Below are positions 17,658 to 26,870 of a DNA stretch of 64,000 nt, piece by piece. Where the stretch lies: contig JADGEK010000009.1 in assembly GCA_016744395.1 (NCBI GenBank), positions 1 through 64,000 of the forward strand, written 5' to 3'. How positions within the stretch are numbered: the stretch's first letter is position 1; the number at the start of each line of letters is the position of its first letter. A program made the position numbers and the translations under genes. The stretch comes from Gammaproteobacteria bacterium. Lineage in GTDB: Bacteria; Pseudomonadota; Gammaproteobacteria; GRL18. The notes below the pieces were generated by a model. The model did not search any database. It saw only the letters and a program-made list of their open reading frames with translations, and was not told where the DNA came from.

Positions 17658-18725
17658 ATGACGATTGAAGCTCAATTTAAGATAGCACGACAAGATTTTA
17701 CCCTCGACGTTGAATTGACAATTCCTGACAATGGAGTCACTGCAATTTATGGCGATTCAGGCTGTGGAAAAACAACCTTACTAAGAGCCATTGCTGGACT
17801 TGAACACAGTCCTGAAGGCTTTTTAAAAGTGGGACATAAAATATGGCAAGACGGTTCATTCTTCTTACCTCCTGAAAAACGTGCACTGGGTTATGTCTTT
17901 CAGGAAGCCAGTTTATTTTCACATCTTAACGTGCGTAAAAACCTTGAGTATGGACTCAAGCGAGTCAAAAAAAATGAGGGTAAAATATCATTGGATCGTG
18001 CCATCGAACTACTGAGTATTAGCCACCTCTTGGATCGTTCGACCACTCAGTTATCTGGTGGTGAGCGCCAACGGGTTGCAATTGCAAGAGCTCTGGCCAC
18101 CAGTCCCAGAGTATTACTAATGGATGAGCCTTTATCGGCACTGGATCTAAAACGTAAACAAGAAATCATGCCCTATCTTGAATCTCTGCATGATGAGCTA
18201 AAAATACCGATATTGTATGTCAGTCATGCACCAGGGGAAGTGGCTCGCTTAGCCGATCATTTAATACTGCTTCAAGACGGGCAACTTAAGGCTTCAGGAA
18301 AGCTCGATACGATGCTTACCCGCCTTGACTTACCTCTTGCCCATGGCGATAAAGCCGCCGCTTTGATTCATGCAACCGTTGCAGGTCACGACAGTGAATT
18401 TAACCTGACTTATCTTGATTTTCCAGGCGGCCGTTTTACTGTCGCCCATAAAGACCTTAAAATAAACCATCCCGTTCGCTTGCGAGTCATTGCCCGTGAT
18501 GTCAGCTTAACTTTAGAACATCAAAGTAATACCAGTATTTTGAACATCTTCCCTGCCATCGTTGATGAAATTACGGCTGAAGGGACAGCACAAATCATGA
18601 TTCGTTTACTCATAAACGACATTCCGTTACTGGCTCGAATCACCCAAAAATCAGCCTCATTACTAAAACTTAAAGTCGGAAAGCAAGTCTTCGCTCAAGT
18701 CAAGTCAGTGGCATTACTTTCCTGA
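17658..18725 (+). CDS. modC: molybdate ABC transporter ATP-binding protein
   Basis: ATPase of the molybdate importer, 355 residues. Walker A is GDSGCGKTT (about 31-39), the ABC signature LSGGERQRVAIARAL lies near residue 133, and Walker B is VLLMDEPLSALD. The C-terminal third contains a Mop/TOBE-type domain (SILNIFPAIVDEITAEGTAQIMIRLLINDIPLLARIT) that binds oxyanion and can inhibit transport. It starts directly after the modB stop. The cell is therefore equipped for molybdoenzymes, though none is encoded here. Confidence 0.94.
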   Translation: MTIEAQFKIARQDFTLDVELTIPDNGVTAIYGDSGCGKTTLLRAIAGLEHSPEGFLKVGHKIWQDGSFFLPPEKRALGYVFQEASLFSHLNVRKNLEYGLKRVKKNEGKISLDRAIELLSISHLLDRSTTQLSGGERQRVAIARALATSPRVLLMDEPLSALDLKRKQEIMPYLESLHDELKIPILYVSHAPGEVARLADHLILLQDGQLKASGKLDTMLTRLDLPLAHGDKAAALIHATVAGHDSEFNLTYLDFPGGRFTVAHKDLKINHPVRLRVIARDVSLTLEHQSNTSILNIFPAIVDEITAEGTAQIMIRLLINDIPLLARITQKSASLLKLKVGKQVFAQVKSVALLS

Positions 18726-18794
18726 TTCATTCTAAGGAAAAGCACTGTAAATACAAAAACATAAAAACAAAGCAATATCATAAAGGCATAAACA

Positions 18795-19004
18795 ATGGAA
18801 ACATTTGAACTTAAAGACCATGAATATATTGAGTTAAACAACCTCTTAAAAGTCACTGGTTTGTGTGAAAGTGGTGGTGTCGCAAAAAAGTTAATTGCTG
18901 ATGGCCAGGTCTCAGTCGATGGCGAAATCGAATTGCGCAAACGTTGTAAAATTCGCCATGGACAGACAATTTCATTTAATAATTATCAAGTCAAAGTGGA
19001 TTAA
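18795..19004 (+). CDS. ybcJ: small S4-domain RNA-binding protein, YbcJ-like
   Basis: A 69-residue protein consisting almost wholly of an S4 RNA-binding fold: LNNLLKVTGLCESGGVAKKLIADGQVSVDGEIELRKRCKIRHGQTI. This matches the YbcJ type (about 70 residues) rather than the larger Hsp15. It binds RNA by family, with no defined role. It lies between modC and a GreA/GreB-like gene, with 12 bases to the latter. Confidence 0.85.
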   Translation: METFELKDHEYIELNNLLKVTGLCESGGVAKKLIADGQVSVDGEIELRKRCKIRHGQTISFNNYQVKVD

Positions 19005-19016
19005 TCTGTAGCATTC

Positions 19017-19499
19017 ATGGACAAGCAAGCCTTACATAAACAAATCATATCTGAACTTGAAACAGTTTATCAGGGTGCTGTGGATGCAGCCCAACGGGCT
19101 TATGACACCGCTGTAGATGAAGAGAACGAAGCTGAAAACAAATACGATACCATGGGATTGGAAGCCTCATATCTAGCTCATGGTCAGTCGCAACGTATGG
19201 CCGAATGTCTGGATGATATTGTCACATTTAGAGCATTACAGGTCACTCAATTTTCTTCACTAACACCCATTAATATCGGTGCATTAATTTATCTTAAAGA
19301 TGACCATGATGATGAACACATTATTTTCTTAAGTCCTGTAGCAGGTGGGCTTAAAGTTTTATTTAATAAAAATGAGATGACTCTTATCACACCATCATCC
19401 CCTATTGGACAAGCTTTATCAGCATCCTTTGTCGGTGATGAAATTTCCGTTAAGATAAAAAGTGATATTAAGCAGTATGAAATTATAAAAGTGTATTAA
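19017..19499 (+). CDS. GreA/GreB-family transcription factor-like protein
   Basis: A 160-residue protein with an N-terminal helical region (LETVYQGAVDAAQRAYDTAVDEENEAENKYD) and a C-terminal FKBP-like Gre domain ending TPSSPIGQALSASFVGDEISV, the hallmark of the Gre family. The segment KYDTMGLEASYLAHGQSQRM is characteristic of a divergent 'GreAB' group seen in proteobacteria. True GreA and GreB rescue stalled RNA polymerase; whether this divergent member does is unknown. It probably shares a transcript with the S4 gene 12 bases upstream. The 253 bases between its end and the convergent kinase gene hold nothing I can name. Confidence 0.75.
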   Translation: MDKQALHKQIISELETVYQGAVDAAQRAYDTAVDEENEAENKYDTMGLEASYLAHGQSQRMAECLDDIVTFRALQVTQFSSLTPINIGALIYLKDDHDDEHIIFLSPVAGGLKVLFNKNEMTLITPSSPIGQALSASFVGDEISVKIKSDIKQYEIIKVY

Positions 19500-19752
19500 G
19501 AAATACCAATCCTCAATGCATATTCTAAGCAACTCTTCCAAAAGCCACATATCAGAAAAAATGATTTTTACCTGGATGTGAGGTTTTAGCATTGCATATT
19601 TACGGACTCAATAACTGTGGCCTGAAAAAAGTCTAAAAGCAGTTTACACTCATAAATTTTGATTTATATTAAACCTTAGAGTACATCATGGTAATAGATA
19701 TTGAATGAATTACAATTATTTGACATTTAAAAAGAAACGAAGAAATTGAAGT

Positions 19753-22464
19753 TTATCCAAGCAGTTCTTCCACTCGTTCCAATAATTCATCAGAGGTGTA
19801 AGGCTTAGATAAAATAGTTTTATGAAGAAGATCATCTTGATGTTTCAAATGACGGTCATCACTGAAACCACTGGATAATTGAATTTTAATATCAGGATAA
19901 AGTTCTGATACAATTTTTGACAGTTGGTAGCCATCCATATCAGGCATTATCACATCACTGACTAATAAAGATATTTGTTCATTTTCTTTTGTTTCACCCA
20001 GTATTTTAAGTGCTGACTTAGCACTATCAGCAGTAACCACTTGATAGCCATGGATGCTTAACATTTCTTCGCCTAATAAAAGCAAGGCTGGTTCATCATC
20101 TACCAGTAATATTCTTTCACCATGACCGTGTAAAAATTGAGTGTCAGCTTCAGTTTTAACCAACGGTGCAATCACTTTTCCTGTAAACTCTGGAAAAAAC
20201 AAAGAAAAACTGGTGCCATGGCCAAGTTCAGAATAAACATTAATAGCGCCTTCAGCACTCTGAACAAATCCATAGACCTGGCTTAAGCCTAAGCCAGTAC
20301 CAATATCATCTTTAGTCGTGAAAAAAGGATCGAAGACCCTATTGCGAGTTTTTTCATCCATACCAATACCTGTATCAGTGATAGAAATGTGCACATAATT
20401 GCCAGCTTTGAGGTTATGCAACTTAGCCTGTTCTTCCGATAAATAAACATTTTCTGTGTGAATTGTTAAAATGCCTCCATCAGGCATTGCATGCATTCCA
20501 TTGATACACAGATTGATGAGAACATCTTCCATCTCACCTTTATCAAATTGAACAGTCCATAGCTTATCTGATAACTTATACTTTAATTCAATTTTAGAGG
20601 TCAAACTTTTAGCCAGCATATGATAGTTATCATTGAGCAGAGCATTGAGATCAACCAATTCCAATTTACCATCTTTACGTCTGGAAAAAGCTAATAACTT
20701 TTGAGTCAGTTTTTTACCTCGATTACTAGCATGTTGAATTTGATCAACATATTTGACCAAATTAGAATCATTAGTTACTTTTAATAAAATCAATCCAGAA
20801 TACCCTAAAATCACACCCAGTATATTATTAAAATCATGAGCAATACCCCCTGTTAACTTACCCAGTGCATCCATTTTTTGTGAGCGGCGTAATTGTTCTT
20901 CCTGATATTTTTGCTCGGTTCTATCAGAACAGGAGCAAATGTAATGCTGATTACCATTTTTATCAAGACTGAGTTTAGCTAATGAGAGTCGTATAGGAAA
21001 TTGTGTACCATTTTTATGCTCTGCATTCAGGTCAACAAATACTTCATTTTTATCTTGTCTGCGAATACCAATTAAATCAAAAACATCCTCATCTTCATCA
21101 TCTTCTTCATTGGAACGATTATCAGGCATTAACGAAGACAAATCAGCAGCTGAAAGCAACATTGCAAAAGATTTACCTATGATTTTAGATGCTTGATAAC
21201 CAAAGATTTTTTCCGTAGCATAATTGCACGTCAGTATAATTCCCCTGTCATTAAGAGTAAAAACCCCATCAAGCATATTATCCAGTATTTCACTTTGTTC
21301 TTGTTCTTTTGATAAAATAATGCTCTCAAAATTCTTTTGCTGACTCACATCACGGGCAATGCCTTCTACAGAAACGACTTGGCCATTATCATCAAAAACA
21401 GGCACTTCCGAGATATTAAGCCAAATTTTATCTCCATTTTTATGATAAATTTCTATCTCATATGAGGGTTGCAATTGTCCTTTAATACTATTATCCGTGT
21501 GTATTTTTGCCAGTTTGTTGATTGGATGAAGCGTAAAGAAACTTGTACAATCTATCTTAAATTCTTCAGGGGAATAGCCTAAAATAGTTTTTACAGATTC
21601 TGTTGCAAAGGTAAACACACCATCACAATCATGTGCAAAAAGAAAATATTCACTGCCTAAGCCTTTAACCAAATGATGAAATTTCACTTCACTCTTCAGT
21701 AAAGCGTCATGAGTTTGCTTCACTTTCTTTTCTTGCTCCTTAATGCTGAGCAACATCAGGTTAAAATCCTGACTTAAAACACCAATTTCATCCTGGCGAT
21801 CAATAATACATTCCACATCTCGATTTCCTTTAATCACTTGATTAATAGCAAAAGTTAATCGACGAAGTGGAAATGTCATGTTTCTGGCCATAAACCAGGC
21901 AAACACAATTCCAATACTAATGGCAATTAAAGTATAAACCAATCCTTTCTTCGTCACTAAATTAAGACTATGATCAATTTCATGACGATTAACTCCAACC
22001 CTGGCCCAGCCAACCTGTTGATTTTTTATCATCACAGGTGCGGCAACATCGATAAATGAAGGGTTATTGATTAATAACTGGGTAATAGAAGGAGTCTTAA
22101 ATAAAGCCAGACTAATGCTATCTTTAATGTATAACCCCACTTTTTCTCTTTGTGTATAGCCCAACACCTTGCCATTAAGATCCAGAAACATGGCATAATC
22201 TAAACCTGGAAACCGTGATTGCGAACGTATTACTTCTTCGATTCCAACCACATCATTAGATAAAATCCATGATGAACCATTTGCTGCAAGCGTTTCTGCC
22301 AGACCTTTAACCTGAGCAGTACTTTGCTCAATCATGAATACACGCTGGCGCCCCACCAGGTCAAAAACAAAAATACTCATTAAAATTGCGTGAACTAAGG
22401 CAATTCCCAGGATCAGCTGTCGGGCAACAGATGCAGACCAGATATTTTTTAATTCATTTATCAT
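19753..22464 (-). CDS. membrane hybrid sensor histidine kinase (HAMP-PAS-PAS-HisKA-HATPase-REC)
   Basis: A 903-residue kinase. TM1 is near residues 15-35, a periplasmic Cache-like sensor near 40-170, TM2 near 174-192, then HAMP (ARNMTFPLRRLTFAIN), a PAS with PAC (ILGYSPEEFKIDC), a second PAS (FGYQASKIIGKSF), HisKA with GGIAHDFNNILGVILGYSGL (phosphoryl histidine near 545), the HATPase (INLCINGMHAMPDGG, DTGIGMDEKTRNRVFDPFFTTK, GTGLGLSQVYGFV) and a receiver domain (LLVSDVIMPDMDGYQL). It lies 30 bases after a PhnD-like lipoprotein gene, itself 28 bases after a stand-alone receiver gene. I infer one sensory unit in which the lipoprotein presents a ligand to the kinase. Confidence 0.92.
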   Translation of the reverse strand: MINELKNIWSASVARQLILGIALVHAILMSIFVFDLVGRQRVFMIEQSTAQVKGLAETLAANGSSWILSNDVVGIEEVIRSQSRFPGLDYAMFLDLNGKVLGYTQREKVGLYIKDSISLALFKTPSITQLLINNPSFIDVAAPVMIKNQQVGWARVGVNRHEIDHSLNLVTKKGLVYTLIAISIGIVFAWFMARNMTFPLRRLTFAINQVIKGNRDVECIIDRQDEIGVLSQDFNLMLLSIKEQEKKVKQTHDALLKSEVKFHHLVKGLGSEYFLFAHDCDGVFTFATESVKTILGYSPEEFKIDCTSFFTLHPINKLAKIHTDNSIKGQLQPSYEIEIYHKNGDKIWLNISEVPVFDDNGQVVSVEGIARDVSQQKNFESIILSKEQEQSEILDNMLDGVFTLNDRGIILTCNYATEKIFGYQASKIIGKSFAMLLSAADLSSLMPDNRSNEEDDEDEDVFDLIGIRRQDKNEVFVDLNAEHKNGTQFPIRLSLAKLSLDKNGNQHYICSCSDRTEQKYQEEQLRRSQKMDALGKLTGGIAHDFNNILGVILGYSGLILLKVTNDSNLVKYVDQIQHASNRGKKLTQKLLAFSRRKDGKLELVDLNALLNDNYHMLAKSLTSKIELKYKLSDKLWTVQFDKGEMEDVLINLCINGMHAMPDGGILTIHTENVYLSEEQAKLHNLKAGNYVHISITDTGIGMDEKTRNRVFDPFFTTKDDIGTGLGLSQVYGFVQSAEGAINVYSELGHGTSFSLFFPEFTGKVIAPLVKTEADTQFLHGHGERILLVDDEPALLLLGEEMLSIHGYQVVTADSAKSALKILGETKENEQISLLVSDVIMPDMDGYQLSKIVSELYPDIKIQLSSGFSDDRHLKHQDDLLHKTILSKPYTSDELLERVEELLG

Positions 22465-22494
22465 AATTGTTAATATCTAAAATACTTTTCAATG

Positions 22495-23436
22495 CTAATT
22501 AATTGGCCTGACTTTTTCAGAAAACTGCCTGACAAAATCACGAACAGAATCATAAGTGTTATTATTTGCAGTTTCAAATCGAGATAAATGCATAGCCGAT
22601 AGGATTTGCTTACCTTCATCCGTATTATGGAAATCAAATAGGAGTTCACTGACATTGTTGACTATGGATTGGGGCACATCCGACAAAACAATGAGACTGT
22701 TATTGGGTAAATGAGAGGTTGTCCAAATGACTTTTAACTCTTTCTTTAACTCAGGCCGTTCATCCGACAACGCTTCCCATGGTGGTGGCCAGGTCGCGCC
22801 TGCTGCTGTATTTTTTAGGTAAACATTCATAATGGAGGATTCCTGAGATCCCACATATTGGTTATCCAGATCATTCATCACATCAACACCATGGGTTTGC
22901 AAATAATACTGAGGCATCATGGTAGCAGCCAAAGCAGTGGGGGCAGGATAACTCACCGATTTTCCAATCAAATCAGTTTCCTTTTCAATACCACTGTCTT
23001 TGCGGACTATAATAATACCACGAAAATTTTCGTCATCTGCCATTTTACCAAAAACTTGATAGCCTTTATCTACTGCATTAATAGTCTGGAAAGGGTTTGG
23101 CAATGAAAAATGAAATTTTTGAGCATAGAGTTTTTGATCATAAGACGCATAATTTCTTGAAGCTTCTAATTTAAACTGAGCATTAGGAATATTAACACTG
23201 AGATAAGTCATAAGAGGTCCAAAAACTTCTTGTAATCGTTGAGGATTATGCAGTGGATGTACTCCAAAAATATATTCGGTGTTTGCCTTATTGTGTGGAA
23301 TATCAGTAAATTCTGGCTTGTAGGATTGCTGAGAAAGCGAATTATTATCAGTACAAGAGGATAATAAAAAAATAAGGGCAATAATTAACAGAATTTTGAA
23401 AAGACGGTAACCCAAAATACATTTAAATGCTTTCAT
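22495..23436 (-). CDS. PhnD-like periplasmic binding lipoprotein
   Basis: A 313-residue member of the PhnD/phosphate-phosphonate binding-protein superfamily. It has a lipoprotein signal with lipobox LSSC (Cys28). Fold landmarks are EYIFGVHPLHNPQRLQEVFGPLMTYLS, GIIIVRKDSGIEKETDLIGKSVSYPAPTALAATMMPQYYL, and the C-terminal PNNSLIVLSDVP. The PhnCE transporter partners are absent; instead it lies between a receiver protein and a hybrid kinase on one strand with short gaps. That context suggests a sensing role. The ligand cannot be predicted; oxyanion is one option because of the family. Confidence 0.85.
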   Translation of the reverse strand: MKAFKCILGYRLFKILLIIALIFLLSSCTDNNSLSQQSYKPEFTDIPHNKANTEYIFGVHPLHNPQRLQEVFGPLMTYLSVNIPNAQFKLEASRNYASYDQKLYAQKFHFSLPNPFQTINAVDKGYQVFGKMADDENFRGIIIVRKDSGIEKETDLIGKSVSYPAPTALAATMMPQYYLQTHGVDVMNDLDNQYVGSQESSIMNVYLKNTAAGATWPPPWEALSDERPELKKELKVIWTTSHLPNNSLIVLSDVPQSIVNNVSELLFDFHNTDEGKQILSAMHLSRFETANNNTYDSVRDFVRQFSEKVRPIN

Positions 23437-23464
23437 ATCAATACTAATAATGATCCAATCGATT

Positions 23465-23836
23465 TTAAAAAGTACTTTTTAAGTTTTCCAAAAGATCACT
23501 GATGGCAGAAATACTCATTGGCTTCGTAAAAGTTTCTACCACATTTAAATCAAGGGCTTCAGCAATTCGTTGTGACGTTTGCAATAACTCTTGATCAAAA
23601 CCACTCATAAGAATAAGGGCGGCTTTGCTTTTTCTCTTTCCTAATTCCGCAATCACTTCAATACCATCAACATCAGGCATCGTTAAATCAAGAAAAATAA
23701 CATCTGTTTCTTTGTTGTGTTCAATGAACTTAGAAGCTTCAGTAAAAATCAAGTTTTCATAGCCCACCATTTCACAGACTTCGGCTAGTAACTCAGCTAA
23801 TTGAATTTCATCATCAATAATTATGGCTTCAGGCAT
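23465..23836 (-). CDS. stand-alone response regulator receiver protein
   Basis: A 123-residue CheY-like receiver with the acidic pair (IIDDE, residues about 6-10), phospho-acceptor Asp in VIFLDLTMPDVDG (about residue 51), the Ser/Thr position in ALILMSGFD, and the Lys in TFTKPMS. There is no output domain. It is the first gene of the group with the PhnD-like lipoprotein and hybrid kinase and is presumably phosphorylated by that kinase or relays phosphate to another protein. Confidence 0.88.
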   Translation of the reverse strand: MPEAIIIDDEIQLAELLAEVCEMVGYENLIFTEASKFIEHNKETDVIFLDLTMPDVDGIEVIAELGKRKSKAALILMSGFDQELLQTSQRIAEALDLNVVETFTKPMSISAISDLLENLKSTF

Positions 23837-23926
23837 TATTTTACAATTTCCAATAAAATATTATAATAATGAACTTGCACATCTGTGAGTCTGCATTTTT
23901 AAACGAGCACACAAATCAGAATTAAT

Positions 23927-24304
23927 TCAATTCAATAACTGCTGCCCACTCGAATGAATAAAAAAATGCTCACCCTTTAATTTTTTGCTCTGGAAGCAAC
24001 CACTGGTTAACTCTTTCCAGGCTAAAACAATGTCGCCATTCGCTCTATGATCTCCTGAACCTTCAAATGCAGTGATATTAATATCTAGTTTATCATAGTG
24101 CTCGTTATGAGTATAAGTGTCACAAAGTTAAAAATCAGCTCGAATAACAGGCAATACTGACTTCATTAACTCTTTATTATCCAGTACTTCAATGGGAGTA
24201 CCATTGAGTTTTCGTAACTCTGTCATTCAATCATCTTTGGGTAAATCATATATCCTTCTTGCTTGAAAATGAATATGCATTGCTCTACATCCTGACACAA
24301 ACAT
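23927..24304 (-). pseudogene. decayed type II thioesterase (GrsT family), C-terminal part
   Basis: One reading frame on the minus strand encodes, with two internal stops, the C-terminal part of a nonribosomal-peptide/polyketide type II thioesterase. It reads MFVSGCRAMHIHF..RRIYDLPKDD-stop-MTELRKLNGTPIEVLDNKEL..VLPVIRADF-stop-LCDTYTHNEHYDKLDINITAFEGSGDH..ANGDIVLAWKELTSGCF..KGEHFFIHSSGQQLL. The family hallmarks FVSGxRAPH, ELRxLNGTP, LPxxRADF, CDxY, ITAFxGxxD and GxHFF are all recognisable. The stops are TGA and TAA in frame. The N-terminal half with the nucleophile serine is missing; the upstream 24305-24529 sequence shows no match. No peptide synthetase genes are nearby, so this is a relic. 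Confidence 0.75.
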
Positions 24305-24529
24305 TTAAGATACTCTTATTGTTAATTCTAATTAAAGAATCCTAATAGATCTATTAGGGAGACACCTAGTAAAGCCATGAAATACCATAGTCAGATACTT
24401 GTTTAATAAGAAAAATCTTTTTTAAACACAGGTTTCTAGTGATTTTACTTTAGTCATTTGCTATAGTCTTAATAACCAAGCTAATTACTAGGTTTTATTC
24501 CATACATTATCAATCGAACGGAAATTAAG

Positions 24530-24880
24530 ATGAGTACAAAAATATACCATAATCCACGTTGTTCTAAGTCACGTCAAACGCTACAATTATTAGAAGAAAA
24601 TGGTGTAAAACCTGAAATCATTGAGTACTTAAAAACACCGCCGTCTCGAGATGAATTAAAGTCCATTCTAGAAGCATTAAATATGAGTCCAAGAGATTTA
24701 ATGCGTAAAGGTGAGTCTGAGTATAAGGACAATAATTTAGCCGATGAATCTTTAAGTTATGATCAACTTATTGATGCCATGCTTGAATACCCTAAATTAA
24801 TTGAGCGCCCTATTGTTGTCACATCAGACAATAAATTCGCTTTAGGTCGCCCACCAGAAAGTGTATTAGAAATTATTTAA
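24530..24880 (+). CDS. arsC: ArsC-family glutaredoxin-dependent arsenate reductase
   Basis: A 116-residue thioredoxin-fold protein of the ArsC type. The catalytic cysteine is in NPRCSKSRQT (Cys11), and the conserved arginine motifs follow as LMRKGE and the C-terminal RPIVVTSDNKFALGRPPE. The family reduces arsenate with glutathione/glutaredoxin; some close relatives (YfgD type) have no proven arsenate activity. No arsR or arsB is present beside it, so the physiological role is uncertain. The next gene begins 24 bases later behind a good ribosome-binding site. Confidence 0.85.
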   Translation: MSTKIYHNPRCSKSRQTLQLLEENGVKPEIIEYLKTPPSRDELKSILEALNMSPRDLMRKGESEYKDNNLADESLSYDQLIDAMLEYPKLIERPIVVTSDNKFALGRPPESVLEII

Positions 24881-24904
24881 AAGTGAAACAATGGAGGTTC
24901 TAAT

Positions 24905-25324
24905 ATGTCCAGTCAAACTCAACCTGAAAATATGTCTGAAAATGCTATCATAGACAACGAAGTGAGTGAGAAAGACAATAATATTGCAATATTAGCCGAA
25001 GGTTTATTTCTTGCAAACCTACTACTAATACCTGTCATTCCCTTTTTGGTGCTATTTCATCTCTTTAGAAAACACTCAAAAAAACCTGAGTCAGTTGCCT
25101 ATAATCATTTGAAGCAGACTTTAATTGCCAGTATTTTAGCGGGTATTTTTATTGTCATTATCGCAGGTGTTTTTTATTTCTTTAGTAGTACAAGCGCCGC
25201 CATAACCTGGACTATTATTTTGACCTATCTGACCTGTGTGCACAGTCTCTTTGTTATGTTAGGCATCTACGGCTTATCAAAAGCCATGGCAGGACAAAAA
25301 GTAAAGTTTCCATTAATAGGATAG
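24905..25324 (+). CDS. uncharacterised inner-membrane protein
   Basis: A 139-residue protein with an acidic cytoplasmic N terminus (about 35 residues) and three hydrophobic segments (LFLANLLLIPVIPFLVLFHL, ILAGIFIVIIAGVFYFF, IILTYLTCVHSLFVMLGIYGL). The layout and the SVAYNHLKQTL and SKAMAGQKVKFPLIG segments resemble DUF4870-type membrane proteins. GGAGG precedes the ATG. It is probably cotranscribed with arsC. No function known. Confidence 0.7.
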   Translation: MSSQTQPENMSENAIIDNEVSEKDNNIAILAEGLFLANLLLIPVIPFLVLFHLFRKHSKKPESVAYNHLKQTLIASILAGIFIVIIAGVFYFFSSTSAAITWTIILTYLTCVHSLFVMLGIYGLSKAMAGQKVKFPLIG

Positions 25325-25344
25325 GATTAATTTAGAATTTTGAA

Positions 25345-25391
25345 TGATGAATTAAAATCAAAAGCAGGAACCTCTTCTTTTTAATTCATCA
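25345..25391. terminator. bidirectional terminator between the membrane protein gene and thrC
   Basis: TGATGAATTAAAA (25345-25357) pairs perfectly over 13 bases with 25379-25391 across a 21-base interior. It lies between two convergent genes, 21 bases after one stop and 10 bases after the other, and is flanked by T-rich or A-rich tracts. A shared terminator is the natural reading. Confidence 0.6.
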
Positions 25392-25400
25392 CACATTAAT

Positions 25401-26870
25401 TTACAGGAAGGCTAAAATTTCTTTTTCGATGTCTTGCTTATCAATAATTGTCTTCTGAGCAATTTCTTTATCGAATAATTCATTAATAATGGCTGGGATT
25501 GATATATTGGCTTCTTTAGCGATTGATTTCAACGCATCCAAATCATGAGTATCGGTCTCACCCGTCAAAGCATTTGCAATCGTTGGTGAAAATTTAGTCC
25601 ATTCAGCAGTTGAATAAGCAATCGTGGCTAAAGGTTTATCACGACAGGTATCATAGGCTTTAAAACAAGTTGCCGTATGAGGGTCCATCAGGTAACCATC
25701 AGCGAAGGCATCTTTAATGTATTTTTTACCCTCTTCATCTTCACAAAAGTCTGCAGAAAATATGGATTGGAACTGTGACAGTTCTTTCGCATTCAGTTCA
25801 TAATGATTCTCAGAATCAAGCTGAAACATGAATTCTTTAGTTCGTTGTGCACCAAACAGGTCAAAGAGAACCCGCTCAACATTCGATGATTTTAAAATAT
25901 CCATTGCAGGAGAACTGGTTGAAACAACGGACATTTCACGCAAATCATATTGCCCAAATTTGATCAGCTGAGTTAAAACATTATTTTTGTTAGAAGCAAT
26001 TAAAATCTTTTCAACAGGTAGCCCCATTTTCATTGCATAATAACCGCCCAAAGCATTACCAAAATTGCCACTGGGTACATCTAAATACACCTTATCGCCA
26101 AAATTAATGGATTCCATACGCACTAATTCTAAGTAGCTGTAGATATGATAAATCAATTGAAAAATGATTCGCCCAAAATTAACAGAATTTGCAGCCGATA
26201 AATGAATATTTTTTTCTTTTAGTTGAGCCTTAAACGTTGCAGAACCTAAAAGGCGTTTCAAAGCATTTTGAGCATCATCAAAATCACCATGAATGCCTAT
26301 CACTTTAAGGTTTTTGGCATCTTCTGTGACCATTTGCAGGCGTTGAACATCAGAAGTACCACCATCAGGATACAGACAGGCAACCTGAACATTCGCACGG
26401 TTTTTAAAGGTTTCTAACGCTGCGGGTCCTGTGTCACCACTGGTCGCTGCCATGATAAGATAATTTTCGTTGCGCTTTTGAGCCAGTGAAGATAATACGG
26501 CTCCAAAAGGTTGTAAAGCCATGTCTTTAAAAGCTCTTGTTGGCCCATGATAGAGTTCACTGACAAATAGATCGTCTTTAACTTTAGCAAGAGGCACAGG
26601 ATTGCTAGCATCATCGAAGTCATCATATAGACTCAGGGCTTCATCAATCACATCTGGGTCAATATCAATTTCAAAGGCCGCTAACACATCTTTAGATAGA
26701 GTTTTATAACCCGAATTAACGTGTTTTTGTAAAAAGTCATCACCTAGTTCAGGTAATGCTTTGGGTACATAAATACCACCATAAGAAGCAATAGGCGCAA
26801 GAATGGCTGAGGAAAAGCTCACTTCCAGAGGGTGTTCACCATCATTACCACGAGTTTCAATAAAATTCAT
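25401..26870 (-). CDS. thrC: threonine synthase
   Basis: PLP enzyme converting O-phosphohomoserine to threonine. The 489-residue protein is of the longer type. The N terminus has the typical MNFIETRG..GEHPLEVSFSSAILAPIASYGGIYVP; the PLP lysine is in GPTRAFKDMALQPFG (Lys115) and the phosphate-loop in MAATSGDTGPAALE. A good ribosome-binding site (AAGGA) precedes the ATG. Unusually it is apart from hom (32863-34203), being separated by mfd and two other genes. The 26871-27201 region between thrC and the divergent mfd shows no clear promoter or other feature. Confidence 0.94.
   Translation of the reverse strand: MNFIETRGNDGEHPLEVSFSSAILAPIASYGGIYVPKALPELGDDFLQKHVNSGYKTLSKDVLAAFEIDIDPDVIDEALSLYDDFDDASNPVPLAKVKDDLFVSELYHGPTRAFKDMALQPFGAVLSSLAQKRNENYLIMAATSGDTGPAALETFKNRANVQVACLYPDGGTSDVQRLQMVTEDAKNLKVIGIHGDFDDAQNALKRLLGSATFKAQLKEKNIHLSAANSVNFGRIIFQLIYHIYSYLELVRMESINFGDKVYLDVPSGNFGNALGGYYAMKMGLPVEKILIASNKNNVLTQLIKFGQYDLREMSVVSTSSPAMDILKSSNVERVLFDLFGAQRTKEFMFQLDSENHYELNAKELSQFQSIFSADFCEDEEGKKYIKDAFADGYLMDPHTATCFKAYDTCRDKPLATIAYSTAEWTKFSPTIANALTGETDTHDLDALKSIAKEANISIPAIINELFDKEIAQKTIIDKQDIEKEILAFL

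Noticed and set aside
24305-24529. N-terminal half of the thioesterase relic
   Set aside because: No GHSxG nucleophile motif or other thioesterase segment could be found in any frame upstream of the relic.
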